Part shown: positions 1-7,571 of the stretch, piece after piece | How the letters are laid out: the number at the start of each line of letters is the position of its first letter | How positions within the stretch are numbered: the stretch's first letter is position 1 | Assembly (NCBI GenBank): GCA_019635635.1 | Contig: JAHBZB010000001.1 | Span: forward strand, 248,001-312,000 | Source: Xanthobacteraceae bacterium | GTDB lineage: Bacteria > Pseudomonadota > Alphaproteobacteria > Rhizobiales > Xanthobacteraceae | Length of the DNA: 64,000 nucleotides | Direction: 5' to 3' | The notes under the pieces: generated by a model | Seen by the model: the letters and a program-made list of their open reading frames with translations, nothing else | What the model was told of the DNA's origin: nothing | The model's database searches: none | Made by a program: the position numbers and the translations under genes

Positions 1-2
1 GC

Positions 3-128
3 GAGCGAAATCGCGCGTCCACGCAACTCGATCCCGCGCCGGACTTCTATTTTCCGATCTCGGGCAAGCCCGAGATCGGCGCGGCGCCGAACAAAACGAT
101 CCGCGAACAATTTCTCTTGGCTGTTTGA
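3..128 (+). CDS. C-terminal end of an unrecognised protein (partial)
   Basis: Frame 3 stays open from the window edge to a TGA at 126-128 and gives about 41 residues ending in KTIREQFLLAV. Composition is ordinary for this genome, and a strong hairpin follows 35 bases later, so this is probably the 3' end of a real gene. The other two forward frames read through as low-complexity Arg/Ser text. The family cannot be recognised from so short a tail. Confidence 0.45.
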   Translation, partial: ERNRASTQLDPAPDFYFPISGKPEIGAAPNKTIREQFLLAV

Positions 129-163
129 TATTTGAATCGGTTTTGTTGCAAAGCGGATAAGAG

Positions 164-190
164 AAACGCCCCGCTTTCGCGGGGCGTTTT
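164..190 (+). terminator. Rho-independent terminator after the first partial gene
   Basis: An 11-bp stem AAACGCCCCGC / GCGGGGCGTTT with a TTTC loop is followed by TTTTCGTTTT. The same hairpin with one changed loop base recurs at 1387-1412. Confidence 0.85.
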
Positions 191-215
191 CGTTTTACAT
201 GTTTTCTGTGAAACA

Positions 216-277
216 CCCCCACCCTTAATCCCTCCCGGCAAGCGCGGGAGGGAAGTGAGCGCAGCGAGCGGGTGGGG
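216..277. repeat. Interspersed palindromic element (REP-like)
   Basis: Nested inverted repeats: outer arms CCCCCACCC / GGGTGGGG at 216-224 and 270-277, inner arms CCTCCCG / CGGGAGG at 231-237 and 245-251. The text around it (ccctcccggcaagcgcggga) is the style of short dispersed palindromes common in intergenic regions of Rhizobiales. It lies between the terminator and the end of the PRC-barrel gene. Only one copy was noticed in this window, so the repeat status rests on general knowledge. Confidence 0.5.
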
Positions 278-287
278 TTGGTGGCGC

Positions 288-683
288 TCAAGCCCAATAG
301 GTCGGCACGCCGTAGTGGCCGTAGATTTTCTGGCCCTGCACGGTGTCCCAGGAATATTCCTTGCCCGGGTCGAAATGCGGCGCGGCTTTGAGTTCCGCTT
401 CCGTGATGTTCACCTCGTAGCCGCCGAGCTTCGGGTTGTAGTCGAGCTTGGCCCAAGGCACCGGATAATGATCGTGGCCGAGGCCGAGGAAGCCGCCGAA
501 GCTCATCACGGCATAGGCCACCTGTCCCGAATATTTGTCGATCATGACCCGCTCGATCGAGCCGATCTTGGTTCCGTCCGAGCGATAGACGTTGGTGCCT
601 TCGACGCGATCGCTCTCGATCAGGTCATGGGTGAGTTTGGTGTGCGCGGTATCGGCCATCGCGCGCGGTGCTGCTGTCGCCAT
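288..683 (-). CDS. PRC-barrel domain protein
   Basis: A 131-residue soluble protein. After a short Ala-rich leader, residues about 18-95 form a PRC-barrel: LIESDRVEGTNVYRSDGTKI, then IERVMIDKYSGQVAYAVMSF and HDHYPVPWAKLDYNP. PRC-barrels occur as stand-alone proteins in Rhizobiales and as modules in RNA-processing and photosynthetic reaction-centre proteins; the stand-alone ones have no settled function and are often found in stress or general-response neighbourhoods. The start is well supported by AGGAGG a few bases upstream of ATG 683. It is divergent from the Lys-rich protein gene at 823, and the 139-bp gap must hold both promoters. Confidence 0.85.
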   Translation of the reverse strand: MATAAPRAMADTAHTKLTHDLIESDRVEGTNVYRSDGTKIGSIERVMIDKYSGQVAYAVMSFGGFLGLGHDHYPVPWAKLDYNPKLGGYEVNITEAELKAAPHFDPGKEYSWDTVQGQKIYGHYGVPTYWA

Positions 684-822
684 CTGATCCTCCTGGAATG
701 CGGTTTGCCCTCCGCTTGCAATGAGAACGGCAGAACGAAATCATTGTTCCGTAAATCGAGGAACAAAGGGCACAAGCCCGCGTTCGCGCCAGACGGCGGA
801 CACATTCTTTATGGAGTCGAAC

Positions 823-1146
823 ATGCCTCGCGGAGACAAGTCGTCCTACACCGACAAGCAGAAGCGCAAGGCCGAGCATATCGAGGAAGGCTACGAAGAT
901 CGCGGAGTCGGCCACGAAGAGGCCGAGCGGCGCGCCTGGGCCACCGTGAATAAAGAGAGCGGCGGCGGCAAGAAATCCGGATCCGGCCGCGGCAAGAAGG
1001 AAAGCCACGCCGCCTCGCGCAAGGGCGGACGCAAAGGCGGGCGCGCTTCGGCTGCGCGCTCCAAGGCCGCGAAATCGCGCTCCGCAAAAAAGGCGGCGAA
1101 GACGCGGGCGCGGCGCAAATCGGCGAAGAAGCGCAAACGCGCTTGA
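823..1146 (+). CDS. Small basic protein with histone-H1-like Lys/Ala/Arg tail
   Basis: 107 residues. Residues 1-48 are acidic/polar and conserved-looking (MPRGDKSSYTDKQKRKAEHI, then EEGYEDRG and EEAERRAWATVNK); from about residue 49 the chain is a run of K, R, A, S and G ending KRKRA. Proteins of this layout are often labelled plasmid stabilisation protein in databases, but the tail suggests binding to DNA or RNA. I chose ATG 823 because GGAG lies seven bases upstream; ATG 811 (MESN...) has no ribosome site. It sits among small stress-type genes. The N-terminal label is by resemblance; the tail's function is inferred. Confidence 0.75.
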   Translation: MPRGDKSSYTDKQKRKAEHIEEGYEDRGVGHEEAERRAWATVNKESGGGKKSGSGRGKKESHAASRKGGRKGGRASAARSKAAKSRSAKKAAKTRARRKSAKKRKRA

Positions 1147-1201
1147 TCTCGTCGCTTGTTGCGCCAATGATGCCTTCCCGACACAAGAGGAGGAGGCTGC
1201 A

Positions 1202-1381
1202 ATGGCTTACAAGTTCGAGATTTACAAGGACAAAGCCGGCGAGTTTCGCGTGCGCTTCAAGGCGCCGAATGGCGAGAAAATGCTTTCGAGCGAAGGCTAT
1301 TCGAGCAAGGCGGCCGCGAAGAACTGCATCGAGTCGGTGAAAAAGAACGCCGCCGGCGCGGAAATCGAGGACAACTCCTAA
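1202..1381 (+). CDS. YegP-like DUF1508 protein
   Basis: 59 residues, MAYKFEIYKDKAGEFRVRFK followed by APNGEKMLSSEGYSSKAAAK and NCIESVKKNA. This is a single DUF1508 repeat, the small beta-beta-alpha unit found in E. coli YegP, which carries two copies. The family has no proven function. A good AGGAGG precedes ATG 1202, and a strong terminator follows the stop at once. It is only 55 bp downstream of the Lys-rich protein gene and may be co-transcribed with it. Confidence 0.85.
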   Translation: MAYKFEIYKDKAGEFRVRFKAPNGEKMLSSEGYSSKAAAKNCIESVKKNAAGAEIEDNS

Positions 1382-1386
1382 AAGCA

Positions 1387-1412
1387 AAACGCCCCGCTCT
1401 CGCGGGGCGTTT
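1387..1412 (+). terminator. Terminator after the YegP-like gene
   Basis: Stem AAACGCCCCGC / GCGGGGCGTTT, loop TCTC, then TTTCATT. It lies between the converging YegP-like and L,D-transpeptidase genes, so it may work in both directions. Confidence 0.85.
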
Positions 1413-1432
1413 CATTCGTCTCGCCGGTAAGC

Positions 1433-1930
1433 TCAGCGCACGAGCGAAGTGCTCGAAATCCGCTGGTCGTTGCGCACGACCACGACCTTCAGGCTCTGCG
1501 GCCCCCGCGCCTTCACCATCTCGAACAGGATTTTCGCGTTGTCCGGATGCAGCCGGGTGCAGCCCATCGAGGCGGTGCGGCCGAGCAGATGGATCGCCAT
1601 CGTGCCGTGGATCGCATAATGGCCGTCATAGAAGATGGCCCAGGGCATCGGCGCGTTGTTGAAGAGGCGCGACACCGCGTGCTGGTTCATCGACTGCACC
1701 TTGAAGGTGCCGGCGGGCGTAATCGCAACGCCGTCGCGTCCGGTCGAAACCGGCCAGACATATTTCTCGACGCCATCGACCACGACGTGCATTTCCTGCT
1801 TCGGCACATTGATCGTGACCTCGATGGTCGCTTCGGAGAGCGCCGCCGCCTGCTGGTTGTGCTGCTGCGCGCCCGCGGGAGAGACGGCGAGCGCGGTCAG
1901 GAACGCCGCGGCGACGAGAATCCGTTTCAT
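1433..1930 (-). CDS. Periplasmic L,D-transpeptidase (YkuD family)
   Basis: 165 residues with a Sec signal peptide (about 1-21, ending SPAGA). The YkuD domain fills residues 36-158. The catalytic site is visible as H108 in YAIHGT and S121-M-G-C124 in ASMGCTRLHP, matching the family pattern His-x(14-17)-S/T-x-G-C-x-R. Enzymes of this type make 3-3 cross-links in peptidoglycan or attach proteins to it by a cysteine-dependent, beta-lactam-insensitive reaction. ATG 1930 is chosen because it directly precedes the signal peptide; longer in-frame extensions have no signal and run through a different coding style. MepA, another wall enzyme, lies divergently 171 bp away. Confidence 0.9.
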   Translation of the reverse strand: MKRILVAAAFLTALAVSPAGAQQHNQQAAALSEATIEVTINVPKQEMHVVVDGVEKYVWPVSTGRDGVAITPAGTFKVQSMNQHAVSRLFNNAPMPWAIFYDGHYAIHGTMAIHLLGRTASMGCTRLHPDNAKILFEMVKARGPQSLKVVVVRNDQRISSTSLVR

Positions 1931-2101
1931 GAAAAGCCCCGTAAAGTTTCGATTCAGCCCGGGGATATTTATCGAGGCGGGGGCGAGGATGCGCAAGTGC
2001 GGGAGCGCCACACCCGGGCAATGTCGCGGTATTGTTACGCGGATAAGCCTTTCGGGCGCCCATTTTTGGCGGCTAGACAGGGTCTGGGGTAGGATTCGCA
2101 A

Positions 2102-2995
2102 ATGATCGTGATGCGCCGCTTTATCCTTTCCGCTCTCGCCCTCTCCGCGCCGGCGCTTGTCTGCGCCGGTGCCGCACAGGCGCAGGCCCCTGCTCCCAAT
2201 GCGCCGGCCAAGGAATTCTTCGGCAAGAAGGTGGATGCCGCGCCGCTGAAAGCGCGCTCGATCGGCTTCTACTCGAAGGGTTGTCTCGCCGGCGCGGTCG
2301 CGCTGCCGGTGAACGGCCAGACCTGGCAGGTGATGCGGCTTTCGCGCAACCGCAACTGGGGGCACCCGGACCTGATCTCGTTCCTCGAGCGCTTCGCGAC
2401 CAAAGTGCCAAAGGTCGCAGGCTGGAAGGGAATCCTCGTCGGGGATCTCGCGCAGCCGCGCGGCGGGCCGATGCTCACCGGCCACGCCTCGCATCAGGTG
2501 GGGTTAGATGCCGACATCTGGCTTACCCCGATGCCGGCTCGCACGCTCGGCAACGACGAGCGCGAAACTTTCCCGCCGCAACTGATGGTGCGCGCCGACC
2601 GCCGCGACGTGGATCCGAAATTCTTCACGCCCGGTCATGTGCAGGTGATCCGTGCTGCCGCGGAAGATCCGGAAGTCGAGCGGATTTTCGTGAACGCCGC
2701 GATCAAGAAGGCGCTGTGCCGCGAAGCGCCGCATGCCGCGTGGATGTCGAAGGTGCGGCCCTATTGGGGCCATGACTACCACATGCATGTCCGGCTGCAC
2801 TGTCCGAAGGACAGCCCGGACTGCAAGCCGCAAACGCCGCCCGGAAACGACGACGGCTGCGGCAAGGAACTAGACTGGTGGTTCCGCGACGCGATCATCA
2901 ATCCGCCGCCACCGAAGGAAAAGCCGAAGCCGAGACGCCCGATCACGATGGCGGAGTTGCCGCCATCGTGCCGGGACGTATTGCTTGCGAAGTAG
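2102..2995 (+). CDS. mepA: Penicillin-insensitive murein endopeptidase MepA
   Basis: 297 residues with a signal peptide (MRRFILSALALSAPALV...AQA). MepA is a periplasmic zinc metallopeptidase that cuts D-Ala-meso-DAP cross-bridges. The LAS-family zinc motif is present: H128-x2-H131-x4-D136 in GHASHQVGLDADIW, and H224-DYH227-M-H229 in WGHDYHMHVRLHC. Paired cysteines near 61/206 and 234/241 agree with the E. coli enzyme's disulfides. ATG 2102 or ATG 2111 (MRRF) are both possible starts. It is divergent from the L,D-transpeptidase and convergent with the Yip1-like gene, 3 bp after its stop. Confidence 0.93.
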   Translation: MIVMRRFILSALALSAPALVCAGAAQAQAPAPNAPAKEFFGKKVDAAPLKARSIGFYSKGCLAGAVALPVNGQTWQVMRLSRNRNWGHPDLISFLERFATKVPKVAGWKGILVGDLAQPRGGPMLTGHASHQVGLDADIWLTPMPARTLGNDERETFPPQLMVRADRRDVDPKFFTPGHVQVIRAAAEDPEVERIFVNAAIKKALCREAPHAAWMSKVRPYWGHDYHMHVRLHCPKDSPDCKPQTPPGNDDGCGKELDWWFRDAIINPPPPKEKPKPRRPITMAELPPSCRDVLLAK

Positions 2996-2998
2996 CGC

Positions 2999-3571
2999 CT
3001 AGCGCAGCAGCGCGCCGGCAAACGGCAGCAACAAGAGGCCACCGACCACCGAAACGATCACGAGCGAAACCACGATCGCGCAGATCAAAGCGACGATGAA
3101 GTAGCCCGTCACCTTGTCCGACGGCGTGCGCATCATGACCGGCAGGCCTATATACATCGTGTAGAGGCTGTAGATGCCGCCAAGCAACGCGATGATGCCG
3201 CCGAGCACCGGAATGAAGCCGAAGATGCCCGCGACCCACGACGCCGTGTAGGAATAGGCGGTCAGCTTGAGCGCGCTCGGCATGTGCTTTTCGCTGCTGA
3301 AGGTCGGCGCGAGCGCGTTGATGATGAAGGCGACGATATAAACTACGACCAGCGCCAGAATGAACTGCACGATCGCCAGCGGAATGACATAGGCGAGCGG
3401 CAGAATGCCGGAAACCAGTCCGCCAATAATGGTCCCGAGCAGCGGCAGCAGCGCGAGAATTGCGACGTAAGTAAAGACTTCCTTGGTGTCGCCGGCCTCG
3501 CCGTCGATCACCGGCCATTCGGCTTTCGGATTGAGCAAAATATTTTTTACGCGGTCGACAATTCCGGCCAT
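2999..3571 (-). CDS. Yip1/DUF1282-family membrane protein
   Basis: 190 residues. After a soluble N-terminus (MAGIVDRVKNILLNPKAEWP, typical of bacterial Yip1-domain proteins), there are five hydrophobic segments at about 35-58, 62-88, 108-125, 127-147 and 160-187. The central segment has PTFSSEKHMPSALKLTAYSY and the GxIPxLGGIIALLGG helix seen in the family. Its function in bacteria is not established. The start has AGGAGG upstream. It is monocistronic and convergent with mepA. Confidence 0.85.
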   Translation of the reverse strand: MAGIVDRVKNILLNPKAEWPVIDGEAGDTKEVFTYVAILALLPLLGTIIGGLVSGILPLAYVIPLAIVQFILALVVVYIVAFIINALAPTFSSEKHMPSALKLTAYSYTASWVAGIFGFIPVLGGIIALLGGIYSLYTMYIGLPVMMRTPSDKVTGYFIVALICAIVVSLVIVSVVGGLLLLPFAGALLR

Positions 3572-3746
3572 TTGAACCTCCTGCCCCGATGCCCCGACCC
3601 CCGAGGCGATTCGATTTCGCGACGGATATTCCCGCCGGGCTCATATAAAGTCACGCGGAACGGGCCGCAGATCAACGGATTTCATGGCTTTGGACCGGCC
3701 GGTAACCGCTGAAATTTTCGTGAAAACCGCTTTATATTTTAGAGCC

Positions 3747-4574
3747 ATGCGAAACTTCCCGCCCCGCCGCATCGTATGCCTGACGGAGGAGACCGTCGAA
3801 ACGCTTTATCTGCTTGGCGAGGATGCCCGGATTGTAGGCGTTTCGGGCTACGCGGTGCGGCCGCCGCAGGTGCGGCGCGAGAAGCCGCGGGTCGCGGCCT
3901 TCCTCTCCGCCGACGTGCCGAAGATCCTCGCGCTGGAGCCCGACCTCGTTCTCACCTTCTCCGATCTCCAGGCCGGGATCGTCGCCGATCTCGTCAAGGC
4001 CGGCGTCGCGGTCCACGCCTTCAACCATCGCGACGTCGAGGGCATCTTCGCGATGATCGAGACGGTCGGCGCTCTCACGGGCGCATCCGAAAAAGCTGGT
4101 TTGCTTTGCGCGAGCCTTCGCGCCCGGCTCGATGGCGTGCGGGCAAGAAGCGCAAGGCTCACGCGAAAGCCGCGCGTCTATTTCGAGGAATGGGACGAGC
4201 CGATGATCTCCGGCATTGGCTGGGTGTCGGAGCTGATCGAGATCGCGGGCGGCGTCGAGACCTTTCCTGCGCTGGCGGCAAAGAAATCCGCGCCGGAGCG
4301 CATCGTGACGCCGGAGCAGGTAATTGCCGCCCGCCCCGACATCATTGTCGGCTCCTGGTGTGGAAAGAAATTCGTGCCGTCGCGCGTATCGGCGCGCGCC
4401 GGCTTCGCCGCGATCCCGGCGGTGCGCGACGATTTTCTGCGCGAGATCAAATCGACCCTCATTCTTCAGCCCGGTCCGGCGGCGCTCACCGACGGACTTG
4501 CGGCAATCGAAGCCATCATCGGCGAATGGGCGGCACGGGCGGAAGGTAAACAAGCGCTTGCCGCCACGATCTGA
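3747..4574 (+). CDS. Cobalamin/iron-type substrate-binding protein without signal peptide
   Basis: 275 residues of the helical-backbone metal-receptor fold (BtuF-like): RRIVCLTEETVETLYLLGED, VPKILALEPDLVLTFSDLQA, DVEGIFAMIETVGALTG and VTPEQVIAARPDIIVGSWCG. BtuF captures vitamin B12 in the periplasm for BtuCD. This copy has no signal sequence from ATG 3747; the 21-residue extension to ATG 3684 is not signal-like either. It therefore looks cytosolic, as in the so-called cobalamin-binding proteins of Rhizobiales that have no partner permease. No btuC or btuD lies nearby. The substrate is unproven. Confidence 0.8.
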   Translation: MRNFPPRRIVCLTEETVETLYLLGEDARIVGVSGYAVRPPQVRREKPRVAAFLSADVPKILALEPDLVLTFSDLQAGIVADLVKAGVAVHAFNHRDVEGIFAMIETVGALTGASEKAGLLCASLRARLDGVRARSARLTRKPRVYFEEWDEPMISGIGWVSELIEIAGGVETFPALAAKKSAPERIVTPEQVIAARPDIIVGSWCGKKFVPSRVSARAGFAAIPAVRDDFLREIKSTLILQPGPAALTDGLAAIEAIIGEWAARAEGKQALAATI

Positions 4575-4640
4575 TCGCTTTTGCGATTCCCCGCCGCATT
4601 TGTTTTAGTAAGCCCTCACAGAAAGAACCGGCGCGGCCCC

Positions 4641-7553
4641 TTGGCAACCAACAAAAATTTCCTGAGCGAGCTTTTTCAGACCATCTCCGACCGCGGCCGG
4701 GATCTGCTCGCACGCGCGCGCGGACAGGCGCGGCCCGCTGGCGAAACCCGCACCGAAAATCTGGTCGAGCTTTGCGAGCATCTTCTGTCCGGACGCGGCG
4801 AGGCGTCTGGCGTAGCGCTTGCCGCCGAAATTCTCGACGCCTATCGCGAACTGAAAACCGGCGAGCGCGTCGCCTTCTTCGAGGCGCTCGCGCATCGTTT
4901 CGGCCCGGATCGCGAGAAGCTCAAGCAGGCGGCGGCGCAGTATCTTGAAACCACCGACGAAAAGGCGGAAGCCGCACTCCACGAAGCAAGCGAGCCGCGG
5001 CGGCAAGAGATCGTGCGGCGGCTGAACCTTGCGCCCGACGGCACCGAAACGCTGGTCGCCATGCGCGCGCACCTGATCGACGCGCTAGAGCGCCGCTCCG
5101 ATCTCGCGGCGGTGGACCGCGACTTCGTGCATCTGTTCGGCTCGTGGTTCAACCGTGGCTTTCTGGTGCTGCGGCGGGTCGACTGGGCCTCGCCCGCGAT
5201 CGTGCTCGAAAAGATCATCCGCTATGAAGCGGTCCACGAAATCCACGGCTGGGACGATCTGCGCGCGCGCATCGATCCACCCGACCGGCGCTGTTACGCT
5301 TTCTTTCATCCCGCACTCGTCGACGAGCCCCTGATCTTCGTCGAGGTTGCGCTGACCAAGGAAATTCCGGGCGCGATCGAGCCGATCCTCGCGCGGGGAC
5401 GAAAGCCGCTCGATCCGCGCGCGGCGACAACGGCCGTGTTCTATTCGATCTCGAATACGCAGCGTGGGCTTGCCGGGGTTTCGTTCGGCAGCTTTCTCAT
5501 CAAGCAGGTGGCGGAAGAGATTTCGCGCGAGTTTCCGAAACTCGAAACCTTCGTCACGCTTTCCCCCGTGCCCGGCTTTGCGAAGTGGCTTGCGCGCGAG
5601 CGCAAGAACGAAACCTCCGCCGCGATTCGCGAGTCCGACCGCACCGCGCTGGCACTGCTCGACCAGCCCGGATGGGAGCAGAGCGAAGCCAGCCGGGACA
5701 CGCTCGCGGGTCCGCTTTCGGCGCTTGCCGCGCATTATTTTCTGCAAGCCAAGACGAGCTACGGGCGGCCGCTCGACCCGGTCGCGCGATTCCACCTTGG
5801 CAACGGTGCTGCGCTCGCGCATATCCATGCCAATGCCGACCTGTCGCCGCGCGGCATCGCACAATCGCACGGCGTCATGGTGAACTACCGCTACGATCTC
5901 TCCGAGATCGAGAAGAACCACGAAGCCTATGCCGAGGCCGACGAAGTCGTCGCCAGCAAGGATGTCCGCAAGCTGCTGCGGCCCTCGCAACCGCCGCGGC
6001 CCGCAATCCAGAGACTGCCCGCAATGAATAACGCCAACTACCTTTTCTCCGCGCTGGAAGCCGCGATTCCCTCGCGCGACAAGATCCTGATCGAATTGCC
6101 GGACGGCAAGACTCATTCTTATGGCGAGGTGTTCGAGCTTGCCGCGAATATTTCCTCGCGCCTGATCCGGCTCGGTGTGGTGCCGGGCGACCGCGTCGCG
6201 GTGCAGGTCGAAAAATCCTGGCAGAATCTCGCGCTTTATCTCGGCGTGGTGCGCGCGGGCGGTGTTTATCTGCCGCTGAACACGGCCTACCCGCTTGCCG
6301 AACTCGAATATTTTCTGGGTGACGCCGAGCCTCGCGTCGTCGTCTGCAAACCGGAAACCGAAAGCGGCATCCGGCCGCTTGCACAGAAGCTGAAGATTCC
6401 AGCGGTCGAAACGCTTGGCACGAACGGCGATGGCTCACTGCTTGCGAACGCGAAGGACGCGCCCGCCGTGGCACCCGTCGCGCGTGGGGCGAAGGATCTT
6501 GCCGCCATTCTTTATACGTCCGGCACCACCGGCCGCTCGAAAGGCGCGATGCTTTCGCACGATAACCTGCTTTCGAACGCGATCACGCTGAAGGACTACT
6601 GGCGCTTCACGGCGGATGACGTGCTCCTGCACGCGCTGCCGATCTATCACACGCACGGGCTGTTCGTGGCGACCAACGTGGTGCTGCTTTCCGGCGCGTC
6701 GATGATTTTCTTCGGCAAGTTCGATGTGGAGGAAATGATCCGGCTGCTTCCCAAGGCGACCTCGATGATGGGCGTGCCGACGTTCTACGTGCGTTTCGCG
6801 GATCATCCGAAGATCACGAGAGATGTCACCAGGCACATGCGCCTGTTCGTGTCGGGCTCCGCGCCGCTGCTTGCCGAAACGCATCGCGCGTTTTCGGAAA
6901 AGACCGGGCACGCGATCCTCGAGCGCTACGGCATGACCGAAACCAACATGAACACGTCGAACCCTTACGACGGCGACCGGATTCCGGGCACTGTCGGCTT
7001 CCCGCTGCCGGGCGTGGAGTTGCGCGTTGCCGATCCCGAAAGCGGAAAGGTACTCGCCCAAGGTGAGATCGGTGTGCTCGAGGTCAAGGGACCGAACGTG
7101 TTTCAGGGCTACTGGCGGATGCCGGAGAAGACCGCGGCCGAATTCCGAGCGGACGGCTTCTTCATCACCGGCGACCTCGGCAAGATCGATGAGCGCGGCT
7201 ACGTCCACATCGTCGGGCGCGGCAAGGATCTTGTGATTTCCGGCGGCTTCAACGTCTACCCGAAGGAAGTTGAGAGCGAGATCGATGCAATTCCCGGCGT
7301 GGTCGAATCCGCCGTGATCGGGCTCGCGCATCCCGATCTCGGCGAAGGCGTTACGGCGGTTGTCGTGCGCGCGAAAGATGCTTCCGTTTCGGAAGCCGAC
7401 ATCTTAAGCGCGCTCGAAGGGCGGCTCGCGCGCTTCAAGCAGCCGAAGCGAGTGTTTTTCGTGGACGATCTGCCGCGCAACGCCATGGGCAAGGTGCAGA
7501 AGAACGTGCTCCGCGACACCTACGCCAAGACCTATTCCAAGAACGTCGCGTAA
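4641..7553 (+). CDS. Malonyl-CoA decarboxylase / malonyl-CoA synthetase fusion (MatA-MatB)
   Basis: One uninterrupted frame of about 970 residues. Residues 1-455 are malonyl-CoA decarboxylase: TLSPVPGF (about 306-313) and VARFHLGNGA (about 381-390) match the catalytic regions of the eukaryotic enzyme, followed by HGVMVNYRYDL. After a Pro-rich linker comes a complete malonyl-CoA synthetase from residue 462 (ATG 6024, MNNANYLF), with GDRVAVQVEKS, GAVYLPLNTAY-like GGVYLPLNTAYPLAELEYFL, the AMP-binding loop LYTSGTTGRSKGAM and the ERYGMTETNM motif. Together the two activate malonate and decarboxylate malonyl-CoA to acetyl-CoA. In Rhizobium and Sinorhizobium these are two genes, matA and matB. No ATG starts the MCD part: TTG 4641 is my choice, TTG 4581 is possible. 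It is convergent with a TRAP transporter. Confidence 0.9.
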   Translation: MATNKNFLSELFQTISDRGRDLLARARGQARPAGETRTENLVELCEHLLSGRGEASGVALAAEILDAYRELKTGERVAFFEALAHRFGPDREKLKQAAAQYLETTDEKAEAALHEASEPRRQEIVRRLNLAPDGTETLVAMRAHLIDALERRSDLAAVDRDFVHLFGSWFNRGFLVLRRVDWASPAIVLEKIIRYEAVHEIHGWDDLRARIDPPDRRCYAFFHPALVDEPLIFVEVALTKEIPGAIEPILARGRKPLDPRAATTAVFYSISNTQRGLAGVSFGSFLIKQVAEEISREFPKLETFVTLSPVPGFAKWLARERKNETSAAIRESDRTALALLDQPGWEQSEASRDTLAGPLSALAAHYFLQAKTSYGRPLDPVARFHLGNGAALAHIHANADLSPRGIAQSHGVMVNYRYDLSEIEKNHEAYAEADEVVASKDVRKLLRPSQPPRPAIQRLPAMNNANYLFSALEAAIPSRDKILIELPDGKTHSYGEVFELAANISSRLIRLGVVPGDRVAVQVEKSWQNLALYLGVVRAGGVYLPLNTAYPLAELEYFLGDAEPRVVVCKPETESGIRPLAQKLKIPAVETLGTNGDGSLLANAKDAPAVAPVARGAKDLAAILYTSGTTGRSKGAMLSHDNLLSNAITLKDYWRFTADDVLLHALPIYHTHGLFVATNVVLLSGASMIFFGKFDVEEMIRLLPKATSMMGVPTFYVRFADHPKITRDVTRHMRLFVSGSAPLLAETHRAFSEKTGHAILERYGMTETNMNTSNPYDGDRIPGTVGFPLPGVELRVADPESGKVLAQGEIGVLEVKGPNVFQGYWRMPEKTAAEFRADGFFITGDLGKIDERGYVHIVGRGKDLVISGGFNVYPKEVESEIDAIPGVVESAVIGLAHPDLGEGVTAVVVRAKDASVSEADILSALEGRLARFKQPKRVFFVDDLPRNAMGKVQKNVLRDTYAKTYSKNVA

Positions 7554-7571
7554 GCGCCTGACAAGCTGCCG

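Noticed and set aside
1931-2494. N-terminal extension of the L,D-transpeptidase frame
   Set aside because: It overlaps mepA in antisense and would bury the signal peptide; ATG 1928-1930 is the real start.
5960-6030. Frameshift or hidden stop between the MatA and MatB parts
   Set aside because: The frame is continuous and codon use stays normal through the linker; I keep it as a fusion but list the re-check under findings.
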